From UBA2882 sp045542735 (GTDB lineage Bacteria; Bacillota; Clostridia; Lachnospirales; Lachnospiraceae): a stretch of 64,000 nt of DNA. Positions within the stretch are counted from its first letter, which is position 1. Each line of letters opens with the position of its first letter. The notes beneath the pieces were generated by a model. The model was not told where the DNA came from and made no database searches. It saw only the letters and a list, made by a program, of their open reading frames with translations. Location of the stretch: positions 27,894-91,893 of the forward strand of contig JAZQLQ010000023.1 of assembly GCA_045542735.1 (NCBI GenBank), read 5' to 3'. Shown piece by piece: positions 1-10,636 of this stretch. The translations under genes and the position numbers were made by a program.

Positions 1-628
1 TCATACCCTTAGTGGAATCCAAAGCAGGTACGTGAACTGTGATAAAATCACAATCTCTGTAAATATCTTCTACATTAAATACGTGTTTAACTTCACGGCT
101 TAAACTCCAAGCAGCATCTACGGAAAGATAAGGGTCATAGCCATATACTTCCATACCTAAATGGATCGCTGCATTTGCAACTTTAACACCAATCGCACCA
201 AGACCGATGATACCAAGCTTTTTGCCCATAATCTCGGTTCCGGCAAAATGTTTTTTCTCTTTTTCTGCTGTTTTTGCAACATCTGCATTTTCTGTCTGTG
301 TTTTTACCCAATCAATACCGCCTGTGATATCACGGCAAGCCAATAACATACCACAGAGAACTAACTCTTTTACAGCATTGGCATTTGCACCGGGAGTGTT
401 GAATACAACAATACCTTTCTTTGCACATTCATCTAAAGGAATGTTGTTAACACCTGCTCCTGCTCTTACAACAGCCAAGAGATTCTCGGAAAACTCCATA
501 GAATGCATATCTGCACTTCTTACCAAAATACCGTCTGCGGCATTTACGTCATCTGTTTTTACATATTTATCGCTAAAGCCGTCAAGACCAACCTGTGCGA
601 TAGGATTAAGACAATGATACTGAAACAC
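1..628 (-). CDS. serA: D-3-phosphoglycerate dehydrogenase, N-terminal part (cut by window edge)
   Basis: This enzyme oxidises 3-phosphoglycerate to 3-phosphohydroxypyruvate with NAD, the first step of serine synthesis in the cytoplasm. The 209 residues visible cover the N-terminal half of the substrate domain and the start of the NAD domain. The Rossmann motif GLGAIG lies near residues 142-147, and the RAGAGVNNIP segment near 55-64 is typical of the family. The start is a GTG at 628 preceded by AAGGA; no in-frame ATG fits better. It follows serC after a 38-nt gap, so the two are probably one operon. The C-terminus lies outside the window, so the presence of an ACT domain cannot be judged. Confidence 0.93.
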   Translation of the reverse strand, partial: MFQYHCLNPIAQVGLDGFSDKYVKTDDVNAADGILVRSADMHSMEFSENLLAVVRAGAGVNNIPLDECAKKGIVVFNTPGANANAVKELVLCGMLLACRDITGGIDWVKTQTENADVAKTAEKEKKHFAGTEIMGKKLGIIGLGAIGVKVANAAIHLGMEVYGYDPYLSVDAAWSLSREVKHVFNVEDIYRDCDFITVHVPALDSTKGM

Positions 629-666
629 TTTTTTATCCTTCTTTCTTAAAATATTATGTACTTATC

Positions 667-1749
667 TTATGCGTTGTTCGCTTCAAATTCTTTCATGAAA
701 GCAACTAACTTTTCAACACCTTCTTTGGGCATTGCATTGTAAATGGACGCTCTCATACCACCAACGCTTCTGTGTCCTTTTAAGTTTACAAAACCGGCTG
801 CTGCAGCTTCTTTAACGAATTTTGCATCCAAATCAGCATCGCCTGTAACGAAAGGAACGTTCATTAAGGAACGGTCTTCTTTAACAACTGTACCTTTAAA
901 CATCTTGCTTTCATCTAAGAAATCATATAAAATCTTTGCTTTTTCTTCGTTCATTTTCTTAACAGCTTCAAGACCACCGATTTTCTTTAACCATTTAAAT
1001 ACTTTGCCGCACATATAGATGCCATAGCAAGGAGGTGTATTGTACATGGAATCGTTATCTGCATGAATCTTGTAACGAAGCATGGTAGGTGTACCGGGTA
1101 ATACATCCTCTGTAATCAAATCTTCACGGATAATAGCAATTACTACACCGGCAGGTCCGATATTCTTCTGAACACCACCATAGATTACGCCATATTTGCT
1201 TACATCTACAGGCTCGGATAAGAAACAGGAAGATACATCAGATACTAAAAGATGTCCTTTGGTATTGGGTAATGTATGGAACTTTGTACCGTAGATTGTG
1301 TTATTCTCACAAATGTATACATAGTCCACGTCATCCGGAATATCCAAATCACTACAATCCGGAATATAGGAGAATGTTTTGTCTGCACTGGATGCAAGCT
1401 CGATTGCTTCACCATAGATTTTTGCTTCCTGGTAAGCTTTCTTTGCCCACTGACCTGTCACAATATAACCTGCTTTTTTGTTTTTCATCAGGTTCATGGG
1501 AATCATAGCAAACTGCTGGCTTGCACCACCCTGTAAAAACAGTACTTTATAATTATCAGGAATGTTCATCAGGTCTCTCAAATCAGCCTCAGCTTCTTTG
1601 ATAATGTCATCATATACTTTGGAACGGTGGCTCATTTCCATAACGGACATACCACTTCCTTTGTAATCTAACATTTCTGCTGCAGCTTCTTTTAATACTT
1701 CTTCAGGTAAAACTGCGGGACCTGCTGAAAAATTATAAACTCTGGACAT
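667..1749 (-). CDS. serC: phosphoserine aminotransferase
   Basis: This PLP enzyme converts 3-phosphohydroxypyruvate and glutamate to phosphoserine, the second step of serine synthesis. The protein has 360 residues, the usual length. The N-terminus (NFSAGPAVLP), the GQWAKKA segment and the PLP-binding lysine in GGVQKNIGPAG (about K195) are all present. I take the ATG at 1749 because GAGGAGGGG lies just upstream; a longer frame opens at 1770 but lacks a ribosome site. It is first in a serC-serA unit. An 18-bp perfect palindrome sits upstream of the start and may be an operator. Confidence 0.96.
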   Translation of the reverse strand: MSRVYNFSAGPAVLPEEVLKEAAAEMLDYKGSGMSVMEMSHRSKVYDDIIKEAEADLRDLMNIPDNYKVLFLQGGASQQFAMIPMNLMKNKKAGYIVTGQWAKKAYQEAKIYGEAIELASSADKTFSYIPDCSDLDIPDDVDYVYICENNTIYGTKFHTLPNTKGHLLVSDVSSCFLSEPVDVSKYGVIYGGVQKNIGPAGVVIAIIREDLITEDVLPGTPTMLRYKIHADNDSMYNTPPCYGIYMCGKVFKWLKKIGGLEAVKKMNEEKAKILYDFLDESKMFKGTVVKEDRSLMNVPFVTGDADLDAKFVKEAAAAGFVNLKGHRSVGGMRASIYNAMPKEGVEKLVAFMKEFEANNA

Positions 1750-1785
1750 TTTCAGCCCCTCCTCTTTCATAATAAAATATCTTCA

Positions 1786-1803
1786 TTTTGCATATATGCA
1801 AAA
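1786..1803. promoter_or_regulatory. 18-bp perfect palindrome upstream of serC
   Basis: TTTTGCATATATGCAAAA is a perfect inverted repeat 37 nt upstream of the serC start. Read on the minus strand, its TTGCAT could serve as a -35 with a TATTTT 16 nt on, so a protein bound here would block the promoter. I read it as an operator for an unknown dimeric regulator; the sequence alone does not identify the factor. Confidence 0.45.
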
Positions 1804-1856
1804 ATTCAATCTAAAATTCATTGTACCTTTGTACTTTTTTTTCGTCAATGACAAAT

Positions 1857-3263
1857 TTAATAGAACATAACCACAGGTGTTCCTTCTTCTGCCATTTCAT
1901 ATAATTCGCGCACTGCATTCATGGGTGTATTGATACATCCATGAGAACCATTTGTTTTATAAATGTTCCCGCCGAATCTTCCACGCCATGTGGCATCATG
2001 GATACCGATGTTGCCGTATACTGCCATCCAATAAGACACCGGTGTCCGATAATCTTCGCCAATCAGTGTACGGTTTCTCTGCTTATAATAGATATAGCAA
2101 ACTCTGGCAGGTGTACCATTTCCTCTGGAAATATTGCCTGTAACAACCGGTGTGGACAACATCAACTGACCGCCTCTGTAATAATACATCATCTGCTCGG
2201 TCATATCTACTTCGATGTAAGTATTTCCGATGTCTCCACCTTCATCTCCCCAGCCTTTTTGACTGTAGATTGGCGATGCCGTATCACTTTCCTTCGCATA
2301 CAACTGCTCCATAAAATAAGCTGTCTGCTTTTCCTGATTTAATTTATAACCATAGGTACCTTTTTCTATGGTCACAACACCGCCCCGTGTAGCATGAAAT
2401 TGCCAAGGCCCACCGACACTATCGTGTTTTTTAGCTAATGTTTCTACATATGCCGCTATTTCTTCCTCATTGAGAACTAATTCATCTTCTTCGTCTAACA
2501 CAAAGTTACCTTTTTTATCGACGGAAATAAAGTCACAAATTACGGATGCATCCATAATCTCATCACCATCGTAAAACTGACAGATAATTTCTACATTCTG
2601 CAACTCTTCAACCTTTTTCCATAACGCCAATGTTTCCAGCATTTTATCGGTATAATCAATCTCAACATAACAACCGGCATCCTGCAATTTTAAATTGCGT
2701 TCTCCATTCAGAACCGCTTTTTCAATAGCATCTACCGTGATCTCAACATCCAACAGATTGGCAGTATCATCAACCAGTTCATATCCATTCTCACCCTTAA
2801 CAATCTCCACTCTCAGGTTATTTGGATCTGCCTGATTTTGAATCAATTCCATGGAAAGAAGATATTCCTCCAACTTATCCGTATCACACACACCTTTAGG
2901 GGTAATCGAATAACTGTTTTTCTTGCCATTAATCAACGCCAATCCCCATGTGAAAGGATTCTCTTTTTTCTTAATCTCATTTAAAGAATCCAAATAGGTG
3001 TAATTAAAATTCATTTCGTGAATAGGTATTTCATAATTTTCACCATATTTGTCCATCACGGTAAAGGATGCCGCATCGGTTTGCTCCAATAATACGGTAT
3101 TTACTTCTTCCGGTGTCATACCAGCAACATATACACCGTTAATCATCACACCGTTTCCGTAAGTGCCCGAGTAATACAAGGTAAGTCCCAGATATAGCAA
3201 GACCACCATAGTTAACGGTGTTAAAACGATAATGCCAAAAACCGTTAAAAGTTTTTTTCTCAT
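1857..3263 (-). CDS. membrane-anchored L,D-transpeptidase (YkuD) with peptidoglycan-binding domain
   Basis: This protein likely cross-links or modifies peptidoglycan through 3-3 bonds outside the membrane. One N-terminal membrane segment (about residues 5-27) is followed by a long region resembling the PG_binding_4 domain that often precedes YkuD in clostridia. The C-terminal YkuD domain carries the catalytic motif SHGCINTP, with Cys near residue 443, and an upstream HDATWRGRFG. Length is 468 residues. It starts at an ATG behind AGAGGA. It lies 21 nt after ilvB, so it may be read from the leuB-ilvD-ilvB transcript, although no function links them. Confidence 0.9.
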   Translation of the reverse strand: MRKKLLTVFGIIVLTPLTMVVLLYLGLTLYYSGTYGNGVMINGVYVAGMTPEEVNTVLLEQTDAASFTVMDKYGENYEIPIHEMNFNYTYLDSLNEIKKKENPFTWGLALINGKKNSYSITPKGVCDTDKLEEYLLSMELIQNQADPNNLRVEIVKGENGYELVDDTANLLDVEITVDAIEKAVLNGERNLKLQDAGCYVEIDYTDKMLETLALWKKVEELQNVEIICQFYDGDEIMDASVICDFISVDKKGNFVLDEEDELVLNEEEIAAYVETLAKKHDSVGGPWQFHATRGGVVTIEKGTYGYKLNQEKQTAYFMEQLYAKESDTASPIYSQKGWGDEGGDIGNTYIEVDMTEQMMYYYRGGQLMLSTPVVTGNISRGNGTPARVCYIYYKQRNRTLIGEDYRTPVSYWMAVYGNIGIHDATWRGRFGGNIYKTNGSHGCINTPMNAVRELYEMAEEGTPVVMFY

Positions 3264-3284
3264 AAGTATCCTCTATTGTATTAA

Positions 3285-4958
3285 CTACTCTTTGATATCA
3301 TCTGCATCAAACACTTCACTGATTGGTGCTCCTGCAGGAACCATGGGGAATACCTTGTCATCTTCGTGAATCACTACTTCAATCAATGCAGGCTTACCAC
3401 ATGCAATGGCTTCCTGAATCGCCGGCAGTGCCTCTTCTTTTGTAGTTACCTTAAAGGCTTTACATCCCAATGCTTCTGCTACTTTACAGTAATCTACAGA
3501 GTCATTTAAGATTGTCTGGGAATAGCGATGTCCATAGAATAAAGTCTGCCACTGTCTAACCATTCCAAGCACCTGATTATTAATCACAACTTCCACAATG
3601 GGAATATTGTAACGGCTTGCTGTTGCCAGCTCCTGCATATTCATACGGAAGCATCCGTCTCCTGCCACGTTAATAACCGTTTTCTCCGGTCTGCCAAGTT
3701 TGGCACCGATACATGCACCAAGTCCGTATCCCATGGTACCAAGACCACCGGAGGACAAAAATGTACGGGGCTCAGAATAACGATAAAACTGTGCAGCCCA
3801 CATCTGATGCTGTCCAACATCGGTTGTGATAATTGCCTGACCATCAGTTGCTTTATCAAGTTGCTCAATAAAATAGGGACAACTCAATTTGGATTCATCA
3901 TATTTTAAAGGATATTGCTCTTTAAAGCTGTTGATGCGCTCATTCCATTCTTTATTTTCCTTTGTCTCAACTTTTGCATTAAGCTTTGTGAGGACTTCTT
4001 TTAAATCACCGATAATCGCTGCATCGGTTCTGATATTTTTATTAATCTCAGCTGCATCAATATCAATATGTACAATCTTTGCACCCTCAGCAAATCTCTT
4101 AGGATTACCGATAACACGGTCAGAAAAACGTACACCAAGTGCAACTAACAGATCACATTCGGATACACCCAGATTGGATGCCTTTGTACCATGCATACCA
4201 AGCATTCCTGTGTAACGTGCATCACGTCCGTCAAAAGCACCTTTTCCAAGCAAGGAATCACAAACAGGCGCATCAATTTTTTCTGCCAATACTCTGACCT
4301 CATCAGCTGCACCGGAATGGATTGCTCCTCCACCGACAAAGATGAAGGGTTTCTTTGCCTGATTAATCAATTCTAACGCTTTATCAATATCGGCATCTGT
4401 ATAATTGGATTTTTTCTCAATCACTGCAGGAGTCTTTGGTGTAAACTCTGCTGTATTGGCTGTTACATCTTTTGTAATATCCACCAAAACCGGTCCCGGT
4501 CTTCCGCTTTTTGCAATTTCAAAAGCTTTACGGATGGTATCGGCCAACTCATTGACATCTTTTACAATGTATCCATGTTTGGTAATGGGCATTGTCACAC
4601 CTGCAATATCTACTTCCTGGAAACTGTCTTTTCCCAATGCAGGAAGGTTTACGTTTGCGGTAATGGCAACTACCGGAATGGAATCCCTATATGCAGTTGC
4701 AATACCGGTAACAAGATTGGTTGCGCCGGGGCCGCTGGTAGCCATACATACACCAACTTTTCCGGTTGCTCTTGCATAACCGTCTGCCGCATGTGCTGCA
4801 CCCTGCTCATGGGATGTTAATACGTGTCTGATTTCATCACTATGTTTGTATAAAGCATCATATACATTTAAAATAGTTCCTCCGGGATAACCGAACACGG
4901 TGTCAACTCCCTGCTCTTTTAAACATTCAATTACGATTTCTGCACCTGTTAACTGCAT
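3285..4958 (-). CDS. ilvB: acetolactate synthase, large catalytic subunit
   Basis: This thiamine-diphosphate enzyme joins two pyruvates to acetolactate, or pyruvate and 2-oxobutyrate to acetohydroxybutyrate, at the entry to valine, leucine and isoleucine synthesis. The 557 residues contain the N-terminal catalytic glutamate region (TSHEQGAAHAADGYAR), the central domain, and the ThDP/Mg motif beginning GDGCFRMNMQEL and ending in NN. It lies 14 nt downstream of ilvD in a leuB-ilvD-ilvB operon. No gene for the regulatory small subunit IlvN follows; the next gene is an L,D-transpeptidase. The start has AAAGGAG 9 nt upstream. Confidence 0.96.
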   Translation of the reverse strand: MQLTGAEIVIECLKEQGVDTVFGYPGGTILNVYDALYKHSDEIRHVLTSHEQGAAHAADGYARATGKVGVCMATSGPGATNLVTGIATAYRDSIPVVAITANVNLPALGKDSFQEVDIAGVTMPITKHGYIVKDVNELADTIRKAFEIAKSGRPGPVLVDITKDVTANTAEFTPKTPAVIEKKSNYTDADIDKALELINQAKKPFIFVGGGAIHSGAADEVRVLAEKIDAPVCDSLLGKGAFDGRDARYTGMLGMHGTKASNLGVSECDLLVALGVRFSDRVIGNPKRFAEGAKIVHIDIDAAEINKNIRTDAAIIGDLKEVLTKLNAKVETKENKEWNERINSFKEQYPLKYDESKLSCPYFIEQLDKATDGQAIITTDVGQHQMWAAQFYRYSEPRTFLSSGGLGTMGYGLGACIGAKLGRPEKTVINVAGDGCFRMNMQELATASRYNIPIVEVVINNQVLGMVRQWQTLFYGHRYSQTILNDSVDYCKVAEALGCKAFKVTTKEEALPAIQEAIACGKPALIEVVIHEDDKVFPMVPAGAPISEVFDADDIKE

Positions 4959-4972
4959 TTGTAAACTCTCCT

Positions 4973-6637
4973 TTATTTCTTCTCTAAGATAGCACCACGA
5001 TTACCGCTTGTAACCAATTCTCTGTAACGAGCCAGATATCCTGTTGTTACCTTGGGCTCGCGGGGCTGCCATTTTGCTTTTCTTGCTGCCATTTCTTCAT
5101 CGGATACTTTGACATCCAATTTATTTTCAGGGATATTAATGCTGATAATATCGCCTTCTTCTACCAATGCAATAGGTCCACCGACTGCTGCTTCCGGAGA
5201 TACATGTCCAATAGAAGCACCTCTGGATGCGCCGGAGAAACGACCGTCTGTAATCAAGGCTACACTGGAACCTAATCCCATACCTGCAATAGCGGATGTA
5301 GGATTGAGCATCTCTCTCATACCGGGGCCGCCTTTGGGACCTTCATAACGGATGACAACCACATCGCCCGCCACAATTTTACCGCCTTTGATAGCTTCAA
5401 TCGCATCTTCTTCACAATCAAAGACTCTTGCAGGTCCTTCGTGTACCATCATTTCCGGTACAACTGCAGAACGTTTTACCACACCGCTGTCGGGAGCCAA
5501 ATTACCTTTTAATACAGCAATTCCACCAGTCTCAGAGTAAGGATTCTCAACAGGACGGATAACCTCAGGATCTCTGTTAATACATCCCTTGATGTTTTCA
5601 CCTACGGTTTTGCCTGTTACAGTCATCAAATCGGTGTATAATAAATCTTTCTTTGTTAACTCATTCATAACGGCATAAACACCGCCTGCTTCGTTTAAGT
5701 CCTCCATATAAGTGGGACCGGCCGGAGCCAGATGACAAAGGTTTGGTGTCTTAGCAGACAATTCATTGGCAATATCTAAATTTAAATCGACGCCTGCTTC
5801 GTGAGCAATTGCCGGTAAGTGTAGCATAGAGTTGGTGGAGCATCCCAGTGCCATATCAATGGTCAATGCATTTAAGAATGCTTTTTCTGTCATAATATCT
5901 CTGGGCTTGATATCTTTTTCTACCAATTCCATAATCTTCATACCTGCATGTTTTGCAAGACGGATTCTTTCGCTATAAACTGCGGGAATAGTTCCGTTAC
6001 CTTTTAAGCCCATACCAAGTGCTTCCGTTAAGCAGTTCATGGAGTTGGCAGTATACATACCGGAACAGGAACCGCAGGTAGGACAAACCTTTTCTTCAAA
6101 TTCACAAAGATCTTCCATTGTCATAGTACCTGCTGCAACACTTCCTACTGCTTCAAACATACTGGAAAGACTTCTCTTCTCTCCTTTTACACGTCCGGCA
6201 AGCATAGGACCACCGGATACGAAAATAGTAGGAATATTGACTCTTGCTGCAGCCATCAATAGGCCGGGAACGTTTTTATCACAGTTGGGAATCATAACCA
6301 GACCGTCAAAGCCATGTGCCATAGCCATGCACTCTGTACTGTCTGCAATCAAATCTCTGGTTACTAAAGAATATTTCATGCCCACATGTCCCATAGCAAT
6401 ACCGTCACATACTGCGATTGCAGGGAACATAACCGGAGTACCGCCTGCCATGGCAACACCCATTTTTACGGCATCACATATCTTATCCAGGTTCATATGA
6501 CCGGGAACAATCTCATTGTAAGAACATACAATACCGATTAACGGTCTCTGTCTCTCTTCCTCTGTATAACCTAAAGCATTAAATAAACTTCTGTGGGGAG
6601 CCTGTGCAACTCCTGTTTTTACACTATCACTTCTCAT
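4973..6637 (-). CDS. ilvD: dihydroxy-acid dehydratase
   Basis: This Fe-S enzyme dehydrates 2,3-dihydroxyisovalerate and its methyl homologue to the 2-oxo acids in branched-chain amino acid synthesis. The protein has 554 residues. Cluster ligands are visible in NCDKNVPG and CPTCGSCSGMYTANS, and the C-terminal DGRFSGASRG motif is intact. It sits between leuB (43 nt upstream) and ilvB (14 nt downstream). It has an AAAGGAAG ribosome site. Confidence 0.97.
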   Translation of the reverse strand: MRSDSVKTGVAQAPHRSLFNALGYTEEERQRPLIGIVCSYNEIVPGHMNLDKICDAVKMGVAMAGGTPVMFPAIAVCDGIAMGHVGMKYSLVTRDLIADSTECMAMAHGFDGLVMIPNCDKNVPGLLMAAARVNIPTIFVSGGPMLAGRVKGEKRSLSSMFEAVGSVAAGTMTMEDLCEFEEKVCPTCGSCSGMYTANSMNCLTEALGMGLKGNGTIPAVYSERIRLAKHAGMKIMELVEKDIKPRDIMTEKAFLNALTIDMALGCSTNSMLHLPAIAHEAGVDLNLDIANELSAKTPNLCHLAPAGPTYMEDLNEAGGVYAVMNELTKKDLLYTDLMTVTGKTVGENIKGCINRDPEVIRPVENPYSETGGIAVLKGNLAPDSGVVKRSAVVPEMMVHEGPARVFDCEEDAIEAIKGGKIVAGDVVVIRYEGPKGGPGMREMLNPTSAIAGMGLGSSVALITDGRFSGASRGASIGHVSPEAAVGGPIALVEEGDIISINIPENKLDVKVSDEEMAARKAKWQPREPKVTTGYLARYRELVTSGNRGAILEKK

Positions 6638-6680
6638 GATTTTCTTCCTTTCTCATTCTCGCTAATAATTCTATATCCGA

Positions 6681-7781
6681 TTAGATTCTCTCTGCCAGCA
6701 GATCACCCATCTTGCTGCAGCCAACCTGAACAAATTTCTCTTTTTCACTTTCTTCCTGCGGCATAATATCTACCGTACGATAGCCATCCTTTAATACCTG
6801 TTTCACCGCTGTATCAATGGCATCTGCCTCTTTATCCAAATCAAAAGAATAACGAAGCATCATGGATGCGGAAAGGATTGTGGCAATAGGATTGGCAATA
6901 TCCATACCGGCGATGTCAGGTGCACTACCGTGACTGGGCTCATATAAACCAAATTTGGTATCGTTTAAGGATGCGGAAGCCAGCATACCGATAGAACCGG
7001 TTACCATACTTGCTTCATCCGATAAAATGTCCCCAAACATGTTTTCCGTCAAAATTACATCAAACTGTGCCGGGTCTTTTACAAGTTGCATTGCACAGTT
7101 GTCAACCAACATATGCTCCAATGACACTTCGGGATAATCCTTTGCCACTTCTTCCACAATCTTTCTCCAAAGTCTGGAAGAATCCAATACATTAGCTTTA
7201 TCCACACTTGTGACCTTTTTGTTTCTCTTCATGGCAATATCGAAGCCTTTAATGGCAATTCTGCGGATCTCATCCTCGGAATATGTAAGGGTATCCACGG
7301 CAACCAGTTTGCCATCAACCTCTTCTGTCTTTCTCTCGCCAAAATAAAGACCTCCGGTCAACTCACGCATAATCATCATATCAAAACCTGCCTTAGAAAT
7401 CTCTTCCTTTAAGGGACAGGCACTTGCTAATTCGTCATATAACACTGCCGGTCTTAAATTTGCAAATAAATTCAATGCTTTACGAATCTTCAAAAGACCT
7501 GCTTCCGGTCTTAAAGAAGGCTCCAGTTTATACCAGGGACTGGTAGTTGTATTACCACCGATAGAGCCCATTAAAACCGCATCTGCCGCTTTTGCTGTAG
7601 CAATGGCTTCATCTGTCAACGGTACACCATGTACATCATTGGGTGCTCCTCCCATTAAAATATCTGTATATTTCATTGTATGCCCAAATTTTGCACCGAC
7701 GGCATCCAATACTTTTTTTGCCTCGCTGACAATTTCCGGGCCGATTCCGTCACCGGGAATACATACAATATTTAATTCCAT
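6681..7781 (-). CDS. leuB: 3-isopropylmalate dehydrogenase
   Basis: LeuB oxidatively decarboxylates 3-isopropylmalate in leucine synthesis using NAD. The 366-residue protein starts with the usual MELNIVCIPGDGIGPEIV. It carries the substrate segment SLRPEAGLLKIRKAL, the metal-binding DNCAMQLV and MFGDILSDEAS, and the NAD loop EPSHGSAPDIAG. It is first in the leuB-ilvD-ilvB operon. leuA, leuC and leuD are not in this window. The start follows GGAGG at the usual spacing. Confidence 0.97.
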   Translation of the reverse strand: MELNIVCIPGDGIGPEIVSEAKKVLDAVGAKFGHTMKYTDILMGGAPNDVHGVPLTDEAIATAKAADAVLMGSIGGNTTTSPWYKLEPSLRPEAGLLKIRKALNLFANLRPAVLYDELASACPLKEEISKAGFDMMIMRELTGGLYFGERKTEEVDGKLVAVDTLTYSEDEIRRIAIKGFDIAMKRNKKVTSVDKANVLDSSRLWRKIVEEVAKDYPEVSLEHMLVDNCAMQLVKDPAQFDVILTENMFGDILSDEASMVTGSIGMLASASLNDTKFGLYEPSHGSAPDIAGMDIANPIATILSASMMLRYSFDLDKEADAIDTAVKQVLKDGYRTVDIMPQEESEKEKFVQVGCSKMGDLLAERI

Positions 7782-7820
7782 GTTTCATCCTCCGCTTTCT
7801 ATGTAAAATCTGTCTTTTAT

Positions 7821-7849
7821 ATCATATAGGAAACCGTCTGAAATATCAA
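7821..7849 (-). promoter_or_regulatory. sigma-A-type promoter for leuB-ilvD-ilvB
   Basis: On the minus strand TTGATA (7844-7849) and TATGAT (7821-7826) are separated by exactly 17 nt, 40 nt before the leuB start. No T-box, leader peptide or attenuator is evident in the roughly 150 nt upstream. Confidence 0.55.
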
Positions 7850-7941
7850 CATATTTCATAACAAAACCCGCTTTTATAACTTATTGGAATACCACTTATA
7901 AATTATGGTTATTCTTCTCAAATCTTTGCCTCTAAATAACG

Positions 7942-7971
7942 AAAAAGAGCTCTCTTTCGAAAGCTCTTTTT
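7942..7971 (-). terminator. Rho-independent terminator after yajC
   Basis: A 10-bp stem (AAAAAGAGCT with AGCTCTTTTT, loop 7952-7961) lies 28 nt beyond the yajC stop and ends in a T-run on the minus strand. It separates tgt-yajC transcription from the leuB operon. Confidence 0.8.
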
Positions 7972-7998
7972 GCGCAAATCATTTCAGTTATCGTCGAT

Positions 7999-8325
7999 TT
8001 ATTCTGCACCGGGTTTTTCAACCTGTACAATAAACTCTTTTTTCATCGGAATACGGCAGTTTTTGTTGTTACCAAATTCAATAATCACTGTGTCATCATT
8101 GATATCGATAACCATGCCATAAAAACCACTGCTTGTCATAATATTGTCACCAATCTGTAACTCAGATAACATGGCAGTTAATCTTTTCTGCTCTTTTCTC
8201 TGGGGACCACTCATAAGCCATGTCATAACCAAAAATAAAACAATCAACGCTATCGTTGACACAAGACCATAACTTGTTGCTGTTGATTCTGCAGTTGCTG
8301 CTGCATCACTTAATAAAATTCCCAT
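7999..8325 (-). CDS. yajC: Sec translocon accessory protein YajC
   Basis: YajC is a small single-span membrane protein associated with SecDF and the Sec translocon. The 108 residues show one hydrophobic segment (about 20-40), the typical PQRKEQKRLTAMLSELQIGD stretch, and the C-terminal GFYGMVIDINDDTVIIE fold. It sits downstream of tgt, the usual tgt-yajC order in bacteria. It is read from an ATG after GGAGG and is closed by a strong terminator. Confidence 0.93.
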   Translation of the reverse strand: MGILLSDAAATAESTATSYGLVSTIALIVLFLVMTWLMSGPQRKEQKRLTAMLSELQIGDNIMTSSGFYGMVIDINDDTVIIEFGNNKNCRIPMKKEFIVQVEKPGAE

Positions 8326-8430
8326 AACGGACCTCCATATCTGTAATTAACTAAAACACATCATACACAAAATACTGTTTTTCTTCAAGTATTTTTCAAA
8401 ATTTAAGATATTTTTCATATCTGAAAGATT

Positions 8431-9567
<1,137 letters not shown>

Positions 9568-9569
9568 AT

Positions 9570-10484
9570 CTATCTCCATTCTTCGAGAGAATCCACAAAT
9601 TCCTCTAACGTTAATTCTTCACTTGTGATAATCATGGCAGCTTCCCTGCCTACATATCGGAAATGCCAAGGCTCATACTCAATACCTGTAATATACTCTT
9701 TTCCTTTGGGATAACGTAGGATAAATCCATATTCACAGCTGTGTTCTGCCAGCCATTTACCCGCTTCGGTATCTCCAAACCCTTCATTTAGGTAAGAATA
9801 TTTATCACTGACAATATCCAATGCCAGACCAATCTGATGCTCCGATGCTCCCGGCACCGTAACGGCCTGGGCAGTCAATGCATAGGCATCCATATAGGAC
9901 ATGCCCTGTTTCATATAGGCGTTAATTTTGCGCTCAAACAAATATACCTGTCGATTTATATCACGATAGGGAGAGCATATCTGTAAATTTACCCCATCAT
10001 CCTTTGCCGCCTGTAACATTTTTAGTAAATCCGGAATAATTCTCTCGTCACAACGCATGGTTCCTTTTGCAGTATTGATGGAGCCTAGGGTAAACTCATA
10101 ATCCTCAGGAACAGAATGTTGCTTGTTAATCAACACCAGGCGCCAATCATCCCTGGACAATTCCATTTCCTCTTCCTTTGTATCCAGTTCTTCAATGGCA
10201 TTTTCCGATAAGATTTCTTCTGCGGACATCATTTCGCTGTCACTGACATATTCCCGCTCACCATTTTCATAACTACTGAGAATATCTTCATCTTCCAGCA
10301 GAACAAAATCACCTTCCAACTCTGCCATTGCATTGACTTCTTCCTCGTTATAAGCAAACACATAAACAGACAATGCATTCCACACAAAACTACAGCCTGC
10401 CACATACAATCCCAGCAGACCTATAATACATATGAACTTATATTTATAAATTAAATTCTTTTTCTTCGATTCCTTCTTTTTCAT
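9570..10484 (-). CDS. membrane-anchored D-alanyl-D-alanine carboxypeptidase, VanY/M15B family
   Basis: This zinc peptidase is expected to trim the terminal D-Ala from peptidoglycan stem peptides outside the cell. It has an N-terminal lysine-rich cytoplasmic tip, one membrane span (about 15-38), an acidic linker, and a C-terminal M15 domain. The zinc and catalytic motifs SEHQIGLALD and EPWHFRYVG are intact, as is the SPYRDINRQVYLF segment. The start is uncertain: the ATG at 10484 has no clear ribosome site. It is divergent from aroC. Confidence 0.88.
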   Translation of the reverse strand: MKKKESKKKNLIYKYKFICIIGLLGLYVAGCSFVWNALSVYVFAYNEEEVNAMAELEGDFVLLEDEDILSSYENGEREYVSDSEMMSAEEILSENAIEELDTKEEEMELSRDDWRLVLINKQHSVPEDYEFTLGSINTAKGTMRCDERIIPDLLKMLQAAKDDGVNLQICSPYRDINRQVYLFERKINAYMKQGMSYMDAYALTAQAVTVPGASEHQIGLALDIVSDKYSYLNEGFGDTEAGKWLAEHSCEYGFILRYPKGKEYITGIEYEPWHFRYVGREAAMIITSEELTLEEFVDSLEEWR

Positions 10485-10536
10485 AATGACATGATACCAC
10501 ATGAAAGAGGGTCTGTGGAAATTTTTTTGTGGTTTA

Positions 10537-10565
10537 TTGCCACTTATTCCAAAATCTTATATAAT
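10537..10565 (+). promoter_or_regulatory. sigma-A-type promoter for aroC
   Basis: TTGCCA (10537-10542) and TATAAT (10560-10565) are 17 nt apart on the plus strand, about 70 nt before the aroC start. The spacing and perfect -10 make this one of the clearest promoters in the window. Confidence 0.7.
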
Positions 10566-10636
10566 CATATTTGTTTGAATGAATGAAAAATAGATTTAAT
10601 TCCATCTATACAGGAAAGATTGTGAGGAAATTAATT

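Noticed and set aside
7782..7998. T-box or leader-peptide attenuator before leuB
   Set aside because: No T-box sequence, specifier stem or leucine-rich short frame is visible; only a promoter and the yajC terminator.
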